DNA from: Martelella mediterranea
Lineage (GTDB): Bacteria > Pseudomonadota > Alphaproteobacteria > Rhizobiales > Rhizobiaceae
NCBI RefSeq assembly: GCF_004342225.1
Contig: NZ_SMAR01000007.1
Location: 62,001 to 126,000, forward strand
Direction: 5' to 3'
Length of the DNA: 64,000 bases
The position numbers were made by a program, and so were the translations under genes. Positions 55,873 through 63,436 of the stretch are shown here, piece by piece. Numbering within the stretch: position 1 is the first letter of the stretch; the number at the start of each line of letters is the position of its first letter. The notes beneath the pieces are model-generated. The model was not told the DNA's origin, made no database searches, and saw only the letters and a program-made list of their open reading frames with translations.

Positions 55873-55986
55873 TTCAAATATCTCACGACTCAGTCACAAA
55901 GCCGCTGCCCGCTTTTCGCGGGTACGGGTGCGACGGTTATCGTGTGTTGCTGTCGGGCGGGTTCGGACCCCCATCCAGTCCCCGCC

Positions 55987-56004
55987 GCCAGGGCTTGCCC
56001 TGGC
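55987..56004 (-). terminator. Hairpin between gene D and the methylase
   Basis: GCCAGGGC-TT-GCCCTGGC, a perfect 8-bp inverted repeat 12 bases past the D stop, without a T tract. It may end the tail operon in part. Confidence 0.45.
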
Positions 56005-56015
56005 CACCTGTCACA

Positions 56016-56987
56016 TCATGCTTTCTTGCCCTCCTTTGTTGCCTCCAGACTGATCTGGACTGAGTAGCCATTGGAGAACTGGTGACGCACCGATTTGACG
56101 TACCAGAGGCCAGCAGCTTCCTGGCGGAAACCGGTGGCATTGATCGTGGTGCCTGCCAGAATATCGGTGCGGCCTGCCATGGTGATCGAGCCGGAGCCGG
56201 TTTTGGCCGCCTGCCGGTTGGCCTCGGATCGCGCGGCGGCTTCGGCTTCCTCTTTTGTGGCATAGGTGGTTCGAAGCGTCTTCGAAGGGCCTTCAAGGCC
56301 GGTTTCAGCGGTCGTTGTCTGAACCGTGTTGGTTTCCCGATCGTACCAGCCCGCCTTCGCATTGCCGTAGGTCGGGCGCGGCTCGATGGAAAATGACCAG
56401 CTTGCGCATTCCGCTTTGTCGATCGTGATCGGGGCGAGAATGCCGGGTTCTAAAAATAAGAACTTTCCATCCTTGATGGAAAATTGCGCGCCGGTGCGCC
56501 GGGCCAGACGGCTTAAAAAATCGGCCGTGCTTTGATTGGTCCGCGCGATATAGGGAATGACAAGCTGGTCGAAGTTTTCCGAGACCTTGGCATCATAACC
56601 GTGCCGATCGGCAAGCTGGCGGACGATATCGCCTGCGCTCATATCGTCGAAATGCTCGTCGGCCGGTTCCTTCACCGCCTTGCGCATATCGGTCGAGCGG
56701 CCGGACAGCGTGATAAACTCGCCACCGCTGCCGCCCCTGATCTTCGGCTTTTCGATTTCAAACAGGCCCATCCTGGCCGCACCGCCCGGCCGGTAGCCGA
56801 AATCGAGCTGAAGCTTCGCACCGGCCGGTGGAATGGCAACGGCATTGTCGGCATCGTCAAAGGTCAGTTCGCAGGTGTCGGCGGTGTCTTGCGTATTATC
56901 GACAATGGAAGCCGAGACCAGGCGATTGTAAAAACCATCCCGGACGGCTGAACCGTTGACCTTCGCTTCGATAAAGGGCGTGGCCAT
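56016..56987 (-). CDS. D: Phage late control protein D (tail)
   Basis: 323 residues of the P2 gpD/T4 gp27-like family, which forms the tail hub beneath the tube. TPFIEAKVNGSAVRDGFYNRLVSASIVDN, IRGGSGGEFITLSGRSTDMRKAVKEP, RTNQSTADFLSRLARRTGAQFSIKDGKFLFLEPG and the Ala/Glu-rich AKTGSGSITMAGRTDILAGTTI blocks fit. Its start overlaps the X stop (TGATG). Confidence 0.92.
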   Translation of the reverse strand: MATPFIEAKVNGSAVRDGFYNRLVSASIVDNTQDTADTCELTFDDADNAVAIPPAGAKLQLDFGYRPGGAARMGLFEIEKPKIRGGSGGEFITLSGRSTDMRKAVKEPADEHFDDMSAGDIVRQLADRHGYDAKVSENFDQLVIPYIARTNQSTADFLSRLARRTGAQFSIKDGKFLFLEPGILAPITIDKAECASWSFSIEPRPTYGNAKAGWYDRETNTVQTTTAETGLEGPSKTLRTTYATKEEAEAAARSEANRQAAKTGSGSITMAGRTDILAGTTINATGFRQEAAGLWYVKSVRHQFSNGYSVQISLEATKEGKKA

Positions 56988-57250
56988 CAGTCCCAGAGCC
57001 TCACGGTTTCAGCGGGCTTTGCCGCAGTCTCGAACTCCGGCAGGTGAACAACCGTGCCGATCGGCAAAACCGAACCGAGCGCGGCAAGGCCGGGATTGAT
57101 GGCGAGCGTTGCCTCGACATAGCCGTAAAGCAGCCCGGCCTGTTTGCGGTCGCCAAGGCGAGCATAGGCGAATTCAAAGCAGACCAGATCAAGGCTGGCA
57201 TCTTCCTTGTTCACTTTGATGGTGGTTGCTGGCAGCTTCGTCATGATCAC
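56987..57250 (-). CDS. X: Phage tail protein X
   Basis: 87 residues. P2 gpX-like protein with a LysM-type look: DLVCFEFAYARLGDRKQAGLLYGYVEATLAINPGLAALGSVLPIGTVVHLP. It is needed for tail baseplate assembly. It overlaps gene U by 4 bases and gene D by 1 base. In P2 itself X lies among the earlier tail/lysis genes; the U-X-D order is that of many other P2-like phages. Confidence 0.88.
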   Translation of the reverse strand: MIMTKLPATTIKVNKEDASLDLVCFEFAYARLGDRKQAGLLYGYVEATLAINPGLAALGSVLPIGTVVHLPEFETAAKPAETVRLWD

Positions 57251-57687
57251 ATCCCGAACAGGCCGACCGGTTTTCCACCGGCCTCATGGCTTGGTGCAAG
57301 CTCGATTGCATACTGGATGCGGCGGCCTTTGCCGTCCGGCCCGATATAGGTTTGCGTGTCCTCAATAGCCTTGATCATCACAAGCCCGAAGACTTCCGCT
57401 GCCGTGCCGGTACCAACGGCCCAGCCGGTAAACGAAAGCGGGCGACCGGCCATCTGGCTGGCGCGCAGCTTCTCGTATTCCGCGCGGTCATCGAACTCTT
57501 CGGGAAACAGCAGGCCGGATATGGTGATGGTGCCGCGCTTGTGGCCGGTAAACTGTGTGCCAGCGCGCCCGCCGAAACGGGCGATTTCGGCCAGCTCGGT
57601 TTCGGTGCGCCTACGGATCGACTGGAAATTCAGACTGGTGACCTCAAACGTGTGCGGCCCAAGGCCCAGAAGCGGCATGCCCATCAA
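57247..57687 (-). CDS. U: Phage tail protein U
   Basis: 146 residues of the P2 gpU family. MGMPLLGLGPHTFEVTSLNFQSIRRRTETELAEIARFGGRAGTQFTGHKRGTITISGLLFPEEF is the conserved N-terminal part. Baseplate/tail terminator role. It overlaps the tape-measure stop by 4 bases. Confidence 0.9.
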   Translation of the reverse strand: MMGMPLLGLGPHTFEVTSLNFQSIRRRTETELAEIARFGGRAGTQFTGHKRGTITISGLLFPEEFDDRAEYEKLRASQMAGRPLSFTGWAVGTGTAAEVFGLVMIKAIEDTQTYIGPDGKGRRIQYAIELAPSHEAGGKPVGLFGM

Positions 57688-60005
57688 TCATCTCCATCGT
57701 AAAACGTACCGGATTGCGCGGAAGACAGCCCGCCTCCGGAGGCGCGTGCATTGGCGGTTGCCGTGCGCAGTTCACCGGCGGCGGCAGTGATGGCGCTCGC
57801 CGCATCCTGCATGGCATTGCCTGCGGCCTTGCCGCCGTCTTCAACGGCCTTGCCGGAGCGCGATGCGCTTTGTTCCAGCTCATCGCCAGCGCCGGTCATC
57901 CAGTCCCATGATTTGCCAAGCCAGCTTTTTTCATCTGCCGTTGACGGCTGGCCGATCGGCGGACCGATATCGGCATAGGCTGAAGATGCACCGTTATCAT
58001 TGGCCGGTTCTGCAGGCGGTTCGTCATCGTCACCGCCGCCGCCAAGCAACCGGTCGAGCCATGCCGGTTTTTTGAAGACGCCGGAAAGATCGATTGTACC
58101 GATCTTCTCGCGGATCAAGGCGGGCCAGTTCGTGAGCCATTCCCAGATGAAGGCGGCTCCGGCCTTGATGCCGTTGGCGATCTTTTCGCCGATCTCGCGA
58201 CCGGCATTCTCATAGTTGGCCTTTTCTTCATCGGTGAGCTTTTCCTGTTTGAAAAGCCCTTTGAGCCAGGCAAACGCCCCGTCGAGCAGTTCCTTCGCGC
58301 CATCAATGATGCCGGAGAAGTCGAAGAAATCGCGGACGGCCTGTTTTGCGCCGGATGTATCAATGCCGGTGATGGCGGAGAACTTGTCCAGCAGCCAGTC
58401 GATCTTGCCGCCGACAAAATCGAGCGCGCCGCCGAGCAGGTCTTTCAGCGGCCCGAAAAAGCCCGAGAGAAACGAACTAACGTGATCCCAGTATTTCCAC
58501 ACCAACAGGGCGGCAGCCGCGATGGCCGCGCCGACGGCCCAGACTGGCGCTGAAATCCCCGCCAGAACTGTGACCAGCCCGCTGCCAAGTGTACCAAGCA
58601 GGCCAAAGGAACCGGCCAGCATGCGGCCAGCACCGGCAATCAACCGCCAGCCGGAGGCAACATTCTTGCCCGACTTATCGAATTTCAGGAAGGCACCTGT
58701 CAGTCCCAGCAGCGGCATGCGCAAGCCTGCAACGGCAAAGCTGGCCAGTCGTGTGGCAATATTGAAGGCCAGAAGCCCGGCAACGGCCATGACAATTGTG
58801 CGGGTTAATTCCGGATTGGCCTGCGTCCAGGCTAAAACCTGATCGATAAGCGGGCGAACCTCCTGCACGATCTCCAGAACCACCGGAAGCAGAACGTTGC
58901 CGATCGTGATCGCCATGGCCGAAAGCTGGTTCTTCAGCATTGCGAACTGCGCGGTGAATTCTTCCGATTGCTTGCGGTAGGCTTCGTCGACCGCATTCGC
59001 GCCGTTGCGCATGTCATCAAGCGTGGACGTGAACACCTCGTTTTGCGAGCCGGTCAGCCCAATAACGGCGTTATAGGCCTCTTGTGAACCTAACAGCTTC
59101 TGAAGCGCCGCATCATTTCCACCGAGGGCATCACGAATGCGGCTAAACGCCTGCACCATGCCACCGGATTGATCGACCAGGTCTTTGAAATTCTTGGCTC
59201 CAAGTTCCTTGAAAACGGAACGGGTCTCTTTGGTATCCTTGGTCAAGCCGCTGATAGCTGCACGGATTTGTGTATGAACCTGAGCAGCTTTCATGCCAGT
59301 TGTCGTCATCGCTGCGACAGAAGCCAGATATTCGTCGACACCGATGCCTGCGTTAGCAACCGTTCCAGCAACATCACCGAAGCCCTGAGCAAGACCGTCA
59401 ATCGTGGTCTTGCCGTTTTTGACGGTCTTGAAGATCACATCATAGATGCGGTTCTGCTCTTCACCTTCGAGGTTGAACGCGTTGATCGACGAGGTCACCA
59501 GATCGACCGCTGATTTCGTTGAACCGAGACCGGCAACACCCAGCCTTGCTGAGCCTTCCAGAACCCTGAATTGGTCAGCGGCGGATATTCCGGCCGAACG
59601 CACATCATAAAGCGCGCCGGTCAGGTCATTCAGCTTCACCGGCGTGCGGGCAGCGATTTCGAGCACCTTGCTCTTCATCGCGTCCATGCTTTCCACGGAC
59701 GTATCAATCAGGGTTGAGACATTGGCCATCTGGGCAGAGAAGTCAGCCGCCATCATGATTGGCGAAACGATGATAGCGCCCATGGCGGCAGCGCCGAGAA
59801 GGCGCTGCCGCGCCTTCTGCAGATTGGCCTCGGCCTTCTGGGTGGCCGCTTCCAGATTGTCGACGGAAAAGCGCGTGGCAATGGCCCCGCCGACATTTTT
59901 CTTCATCCGCGACGCGCCGTCTGCAACACGCTTAAAGCCCTCGCGCAGACGCTGCGCGGGGCCGTTGAACTTATCCACCAGGCGAATGACAAGTGACGCA
60001 TCCAT
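57684..60005 (-). CDS. T: Phage tail tape measure protein T
   Basis: 773 residues; sets tail length and is injected or released at infection. N-terminal helical part with DLTGALYDVRSAGISAADQFRVLEGSARLGVAGLGSTKSAVDLV (TP901-type core domain), coiled-coil stretches, hydrophobic helices around 430-520 (MAVAGLLAFNIATRLASFAV, VLAGISAPVWAVGAAIAAAALLVW) and a Gly/Ser/Ala-rich end. The start ATG 60005 comes 1 base after the E' stop codon. Confidence 0.92.
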   Translation of the reverse strand: MDASLVIRLVDKFNGPAQRLREGFKRVADGASRMKKNVGGAIATRFSVDNLEAATQKAEANLQKARQRLLGAAAMGAIIVSPIMMAADFSAQMANVSTLIDTSVESMDAMKSKVLEIAARTPVKLNDLTGALYDVRSAGISAADQFRVLEGSARLGVAGLGSTKSAVDLVTSSINAFNLEGEEQNRIYDVIFKTVKNGKTTIDGLAQGFGDVAGTVANAGIGVDEYLASVAAMTTTGMKAAQVHTQIRAAISGLTKDTKETRSVFKELGAKNFKDLVDQSGGMVQAFSRIRDALGGNDAALQKLLGSQEAYNAVIGLTGSQNEVFTSTLDDMRNGANAVDEAYRKQSEEFTAQFAMLKNQLSAMAITIGNVLLPVVLEIVQEVRPLIDQVLAWTQANPELTRTIVMAVAGLLAFNIATRLASFAVAGLRMPLLGLTGAFLKFDKSGKNVASGWRLIAGAGRMLAGSFGLLGTLGSGLVTVLAGISAPVWAVGAAIAAAALLVWKYWDHVSSFLSGFFGPLKDLLGGALDFVGGKIDWLLDKFSAITGIDTSGAKQAVRDFFDFSGIIDGAKELLDGAFAWLKGLFKQEKLTDEEKANYENAGREIGEKIANGIKAGAAFIWEWLTNWPALIREKIGTIDLSGVFKKPAWLDRLLGGGGDDDEPPAEPANDNGASSAYADIGPPIGQPSTADEKSWLGKSWDWMTGAGDELEQSASRSGKAVEDGGKAAGNAMQDAASAITAAAGELRTATANARASGGGLSSAQSGTFYDGDD

Positions 60006-60006
60006 G

Positions 60007-60171
60007 TCAGTTCTCCTGTTGTCTCAGGCTAGCAAGGCGTTGGATTTCGGCGCGGTAGCGAACCGCCTCATCGAAAGGCAGTTCGTCGATGTCTTCCGGC
60101 GACCAGCGGAAGAAAAAGGCCAGGTCAGCGGCTATTTCGAAGGCGCGGCTGACAGGAGCGCCGGAAAAAAA
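60007..60171 (-). CDS. E': Tail chaperone E' frame, reached by -1 frameshift from E
   Basis: In the -1 frame relative to E, a run without its own start codon encodes the GpE pattern DLAFFFRWSPEDIDELPFDEAVRYRAEIQRL and stops at TGA 60007-60009. The slip site is a run of seven T on the minus strand at 60171-60165, read GAT TTT TTT in frame E. After a one-base backward slip the ribosome adds 52 residues, giving a fusion of about 172 residues. P2 makes its E+E' chaperone this way. Confidence 0.85.
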   Translation of the reverse strand, partial: FFSGAPVSRAFEIAADLAFFFRWSPEDIDELPFDEAVRYRAEIQRLASLRQQEN

Positions 60172-60524
60172 TCGACAAACGCCTCAAACAGTTTCGGCAA
60201 ATCGTTCCAGTCGAGGCCGTCGATGAAATCGGCGGTTTCGCCGCACATATCGGCAAGAACGGCTGTTGCCTCGTCCAGGACGTCAGCCTTCATCATCGCT
60301 CCGGAAATTTCGGTGGCGAGCTTTGCCTTGTCGATTTCGGTCTCGCCATTGGCCATCAGCGCCTTGACCAGCTCCGGGCCGACCAGCACGGCCAGACGCT
60401 TGGCATGGCGCAGCTTCGGCCGCTTGATGGTGATGCTGTCACGCGTGGCGGGTTTATCGTCTTCGGTGGTAAACTCGACCGGGACAGAAAGCGGAATGGT
60501 GACTTTGGACTTCAGCGGGGTCAT
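60132..60524 (-). CDS. E: Phage tail assembly chaperone E
   Basis: 130 residues of the P2 gpE/tail-assembly-chaperone family: PLSVPVEFTTEDDKPATRDSITIKRPKLRHAKRLAVL and the acidic helical C-terminal half AVLADMCGETADFIDGLDWNDLPKLFEAFVDFFPALL. GGAAATG lies before ATG 60524. Its last ten codons overlap the E' frame, and a T7 run near codon 120 is the frameshift site. It helps load tail tube protein on the tape measure. Confidence 0.9.
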   Translation of the reverse strand: MTPLKSKVTIPLSVPVEFTTEDDKPATRDSITIKRPKLRHAKRLAVLVGPELVKALMANGETEIDKAKLATEISGAMMKADVLDEATAVLADMCGETADFIDGLDWNDLPKLFEAFVDFFPALLSAAPSK

Positions 60525-60561
60525 TGCGACATTTCCTTTGTTTACGTTAGCGTTGTTGTCT

Positions 60562-60746
60562 TGTCCTCACGCTGCCATGGCTTCGCCATTTCGCTCCGGA
60601 CGGGGCCTCGCATTGGCTCGGACGCCCGCTTGGGCTTGCGGCTTCGCCGGTTCTTTTCCCTCGCACCGTCTTGCCGTATGGCACCCCGAAGCCTGCAAGG
60701 TTTCGCAAGCGCGACCGCGCGTCGGCCACGGTTGGCCGTGAGGACA
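60562..60746. repeat. Inverted-repeat-bounded element between FII and E
   Basis: TGTCCTCACG at 60562-60571 and CGTGAGGACA at 60737-60746 are perfect 10-bp inverted ends of a roughly 185-bp insert. Inside are further small palindromes: TGGCTTCGCCA (60578-60588), CGGCTTCGCCG (60639-60649), GGCCA/TGGCC (60724-60737). In P2 the FII-E gap is short, so this looks inserted: a non-autonomous palindromic element or a structured RNA. No convincing coding frame; a 71-codon Arg/Lys-rich frame is not supported. Confidence 0.55.
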
Positions 60747-60753
60747 GAGCTAA

Positions 60754-61281
60754 TCAACTAAACAAAAACGAACGGCGATGGCTGTTCATCTGGTCGAAAT
60801 TCTGAATGTCCCAGCCACCGGTTTTGAGCGAGAAACGGTGCAGCACCTGACCGTTCCAGTATTCGGTGTAGGTCCAGATCGACTTGACCTCGTAGTCATA
60901 GCCGTTGACCTTGCCGCCCTGCATCGCGGCCGGACCGATCTTGGTCAGGCGGCCGAGAACGTCTATGGCGTGTTCATGTTCTTCGCCGGTCTCTTCATCG
61001 ACCACCAGTGTCTTGCCGGTCCAGGTGCGCCGCGTGCCGGGTTCACCGGCGAACATGGCATTAATGCCGGGCGCAACGCCTTTTACCTTAGCGCCAAGGG
61101 TCAGCGCCTTGGTGCCAAGGCCAGCAATCTCGACTTCGCCATCGGCCCCGCCTGGCTGGAAGGTCTCGACCGTCTCTTCAAGCGTGGGCAGCGCCAGCTC
61201 TTCGATCGACAGCGCCAGATTGGCGTCGTCATCGGCGACCAGCGTGAAGCCGCGCATAATCCGTGGTGCTATGACAGCCAT
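60754..61281 (-). CDS. FII: Phage major tail tube protein FII
   Basis: 175 residues of the P2 FII family: MAVIAPRIMRGFTLVADDDANLALSIEELALPTLEETVETFQPGGADGEVEIAGLG, then ALTLGAKVKGVAP and VNGYDYEVKSIWTYTEYWNGQVLHRFSLKTGGWDIQNFD. It polymerises into the inner tube of the contractile tail. 72 bases after the sheath gene. Confidence 0.92.
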   Translation of the reverse strand: MAVIAPRIMRGFTLVADDDANLALSIEELALPTLEETVETFQPGGADGEVEIAGLGTKALTLGAKVKGVAPGINAMFAGEPGTRRTWTGKTLVVDEETGEEHEHAIDVLGRLTKIGPAAMQGGKVNGYDYEVKSIWTYTEYWNGQVLHRFSLKTGGWDIQNFDQMNSHRRSFLFS

Positions 61282-61353
61282 GAAAATTCTCCTTTAGTGA
61301 CGCAATTCCTTCACGCAAAACCGGCATCCACTTTTGCTGGAATTGCTTGTCTC

Positions 61354-62622
61354 CTAATTCGTGAGGTCGGAAATCGGGGTTTCGAACGAGACGCTCATCA
61401 TCCGCTGCACGTCGGCGGCCAGATTGTCGAAATAGGCCTCGTTGCGGCGCGATCCGAAAATCAGGTCTTCCAGCGGCGGGGTTTCCTCCGCATCGAATTC
61501 GACGCGCAGCTTGCCAAGCCGCAGGTTCGCATTCGGATTGGCGTCGCGGTCCCAGAAGACATTGCCGCCGAGAATGGCCGTGGCGTTTTTCAGCTCATCA
61601 AGGAAGGCCTGAACCGAACGCATGACGGCCAGAATATGCTGGGCGGTCAGGTTTTCGTCATTGGCCCAGCGGAAGCCATCAATCAGCGTTTTCTCGATTG
61701 CCGCGCGGGTGCGCACGACATTAACGAAACCCCAGAGATTATCCTCGGAGGTGGTGCGGTTGCCCCAGAGAATGCGGCCATTGGCGGAAAAGTTTCCGCC
61801 CACGCCCTGGACGAGCCGGGACGGAATGAAAGTGGCAATGCCCGCCGCGTTGAGCTTGTTGGCCTCGTGGTCGATCTCACCGGAAAAATATGTGATCGGC
61901 CGGGCCGTGCCGAGAATGCCCAGGACATCCTGATTGGAGGGCGACCAGTAAGGCCCGCCCTTCTGCTTGTCGCGCTTGACGAACATGGACGCGACAAAGC
62001 CGGACGCCGGTTTGGCAATGATATCGGTGCCCGAAAGCACCCGCACGAAGGGATCGACCAGATACATGTAGCGGGATGAAAAATCGGCGCGGTAGGCAAG
62101 CGACGCATCGGCATCCGGCCCACCGGTATCGGCAATGCCGATGGCTTTCAGCTTGTTGGCGATCTGCTCGATGGCATCGGCGACCGGGTTCTTGGCATCT
62201 TCAATGCGGCCTGCCGTATAGCCCGGCGCGATGATCAGATCCGGCTCGACGCCGACATGACCACGCGCATAGGAAAGCGCATGAAGCCCGGTCATGGCCG
62301 CAGCCGAGCCGACCATATTCGCCATGGTCGCATCGGCATCGACGCCTTCTTCAACGCGGGAAAAGACAAGCTGGGCTTCAATGCCCTGAGATTTGACGGC
62401 ATTGACGATATCGAGCGCGGTTCCGCTTGCGCCAAGGGCTGCAACCTTTTCCGTCTCGTGGGTGTAGAAAGCAACCGGCTCGTCGGGCGGAAAGATATCC
62501 GTATCGGCTTCAGGCGCGGTCACGCATGCGCCAATGGATGAAGTATCGGCGACCTCAAGCGAGCGGGCTTCGGATGAAGCATCGACAACGCGGGTGCCGT
62601 GATTGAATGCGGCTGTCGCCAT
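61354..62622 (-). CDS. FI: Phage tail sheath protein FI
   Basis: 422 residues, contractile sheath subunit. AAFNHGTRVVDASS, VADTSSIGACVTAPEAD, PDLIIAPGYTAGRI, AYRADFSSRYMYLVDPFV, IGILGTARPITYFSGEIDHEAN and ILWGNRTTSEDNLWGFVNVVRTRAAIEKTLIDGFRW are family blocks. It is the first gene after a strong terminator, so it probably starts its own transcription unit, as the F operon does in P2. Confidence 0.94.
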   Translation of the reverse strand: MATAAFNHGTRVVDASSEARSLEVADTSSIGACVTAPEADTDIFPPDEPVAFYTHETEKVAALGASGTALDIVNAVKSQGIEAQLVFSRVEEGVDADATMANMVGSAAAMTGLHALSYARGHVGVEPDLIIAPGYTAGRIEDAKNPVADAIEQIANKLKAIGIADTGGPDADASLAYRADFSSRYMYLVDPFVRVLSGTDIIAKPASGFVASMFVKRDKQKGGPYWSPSNQDVLGILGTARPITYFSGEIDHEANKLNAAGIATFIPSRLVQGVGGNFSANGRILWGNRTTSEDNLWGFVNVVRTRAAIEKTLIDGFRWANDENLTAQHILAVMRSVQAFLDELKNATAILGGNVFWDRDANPNANLRLGKLRVEFDAEETPPLEDLIFGSRRNEAYFDNLAADVQRMMSVSFETPISDLTN

Positions 62623-62684
62623 GAACCTGATCTCCAGCGCGGTTTGAATGAGCGTTGAAGACAGGTTATGCGGGGCTTGAAACG

Positions 62685-62711
62685 CAAAAGAGCCTGACAG
62701 TGTCAGGCTCT
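62685..62711 (-). terminator. Terminator between the G-like gene and FI
   Basis: AGAGCCTGA / TCAGGCTCT stem with a 5-base loop followed on the minus strand by TTTTGCG; it separates the fibre genes from the sheath operon. Confidence 0.9.
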
Positions 62712-62779
62712 ACGGGTCGGGGTGTTCGGCTGGCATTAGAGGTAGCAGAGGTTCGGCCGGTCTGCAATCTGGTTGGGCG

Positions 62780-63436
62780 TTAACCGCCCGAAGGCACAGG
62801 CCAGTAACTGTCGTTTTCATAATCGGCAGGAATGGGGTCCATATCCTTGATCAGTCGGGCCGCCAGAATATGCCCCTGTTCATGCGCCAGAACGGCCTCA
62901 CCCAGCGCGGCCATGGTCGGTGCATCCAGCCTGTGAGACCCATTGTCCGCCGCGATCCACACAAAGTCGTAATCCTGACCGTGCCAGCGATAGTCACCAG
63001 ATGTCGCCCCGGCGTCCATTGCGTTTCGGGCCGATGCCGCCCAGCGGGATATCTTGTCGATATCACCGGGACGAGACTGGTAGGCAACGCCGTCGAACAG
63101 AAAACCGTCTGCAATGCGCCGGTCGCGCGCCGCATCCACGGCTTTGCGCATCATGCGGCTATCGCGGGCTGCGACAAACGCCTCGACGGCATCCCGGTGT
63201 CGATCCAGCATAGCATGAAGATCATTCGGTGATGGGAAATCCGCATCAACATGCCATTTGAGGATCACAGCCGAGCCGAGACGCTGGTCGGTGCTATCGT
63301 CAATCAGGTGTCCCGTCTTAAAGTCCTGACCGGCAGATGCGTCCGGATATGCCAGCGACAACAGGTGACCGAGCGCTTCACGATCCAGATCAGGGTTCAG
63401 GGCATTTGCGCTGTCAGGAGAAATCGTCGTGGGCAT
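62780..63436 (-). CDS. DUF4376 protein, tail-fibre assembly position (gpG-like)
   Basis: 218 residues from ATG 63436 (GAGGA 7 bases upstream); a longer frame starts 13 codons earlier. The C-terminal half is a DUF4376 domain: RDRRIADGFLFDGVAYQSRPGDIDKISRWAASARNAMDAG and FVWIAADNGSHRLDAPTMAALGEAVLAHEQGHILAARLI. Such domains are found in tail-fibre assembly or tip proteins of phages. It lies in the position of P2 G, directly after the fibre gene, whose stop overlaps its start. Confidence 0.85.
   Translation of the reverse strand: MPTTISPDSANALNPDLDREALGHLLSLAYPDASAGQDFKTGHLIDDSTDQRLGSAVILKWHVDADFPSPNDLHAMLDRHRDAVEAFVAARDSRMMRKAVDAARDRRIADGFLFDGVAYQSRPGDIDKISRWAASARNAMDAGATSGDYRWHGQDYDFVWIAADNGSHRLDAPTMAALGEAVLAHEQGHILAARLIKDMDPIPADYENDSYWPVPSGG

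Noticed and set aside
55894-55974. 26-codon Arg-rich frame between gene D and the methylase
   Set aside because: Very basic, no sequence support, and the ribosome site is only a G run within GC-rich hairpin sequence.
60542-60757. 71-codon Arg/Lys-rich frame within the palindromic element
   Set aside because: Its codons follow the palindromes; no ribosome site and no family pattern.
60778-62079. 433-codon frame antisense to FII and FI
   Set aside because: It spans two phage structural genes and their gap and lacks any recognisable domain.
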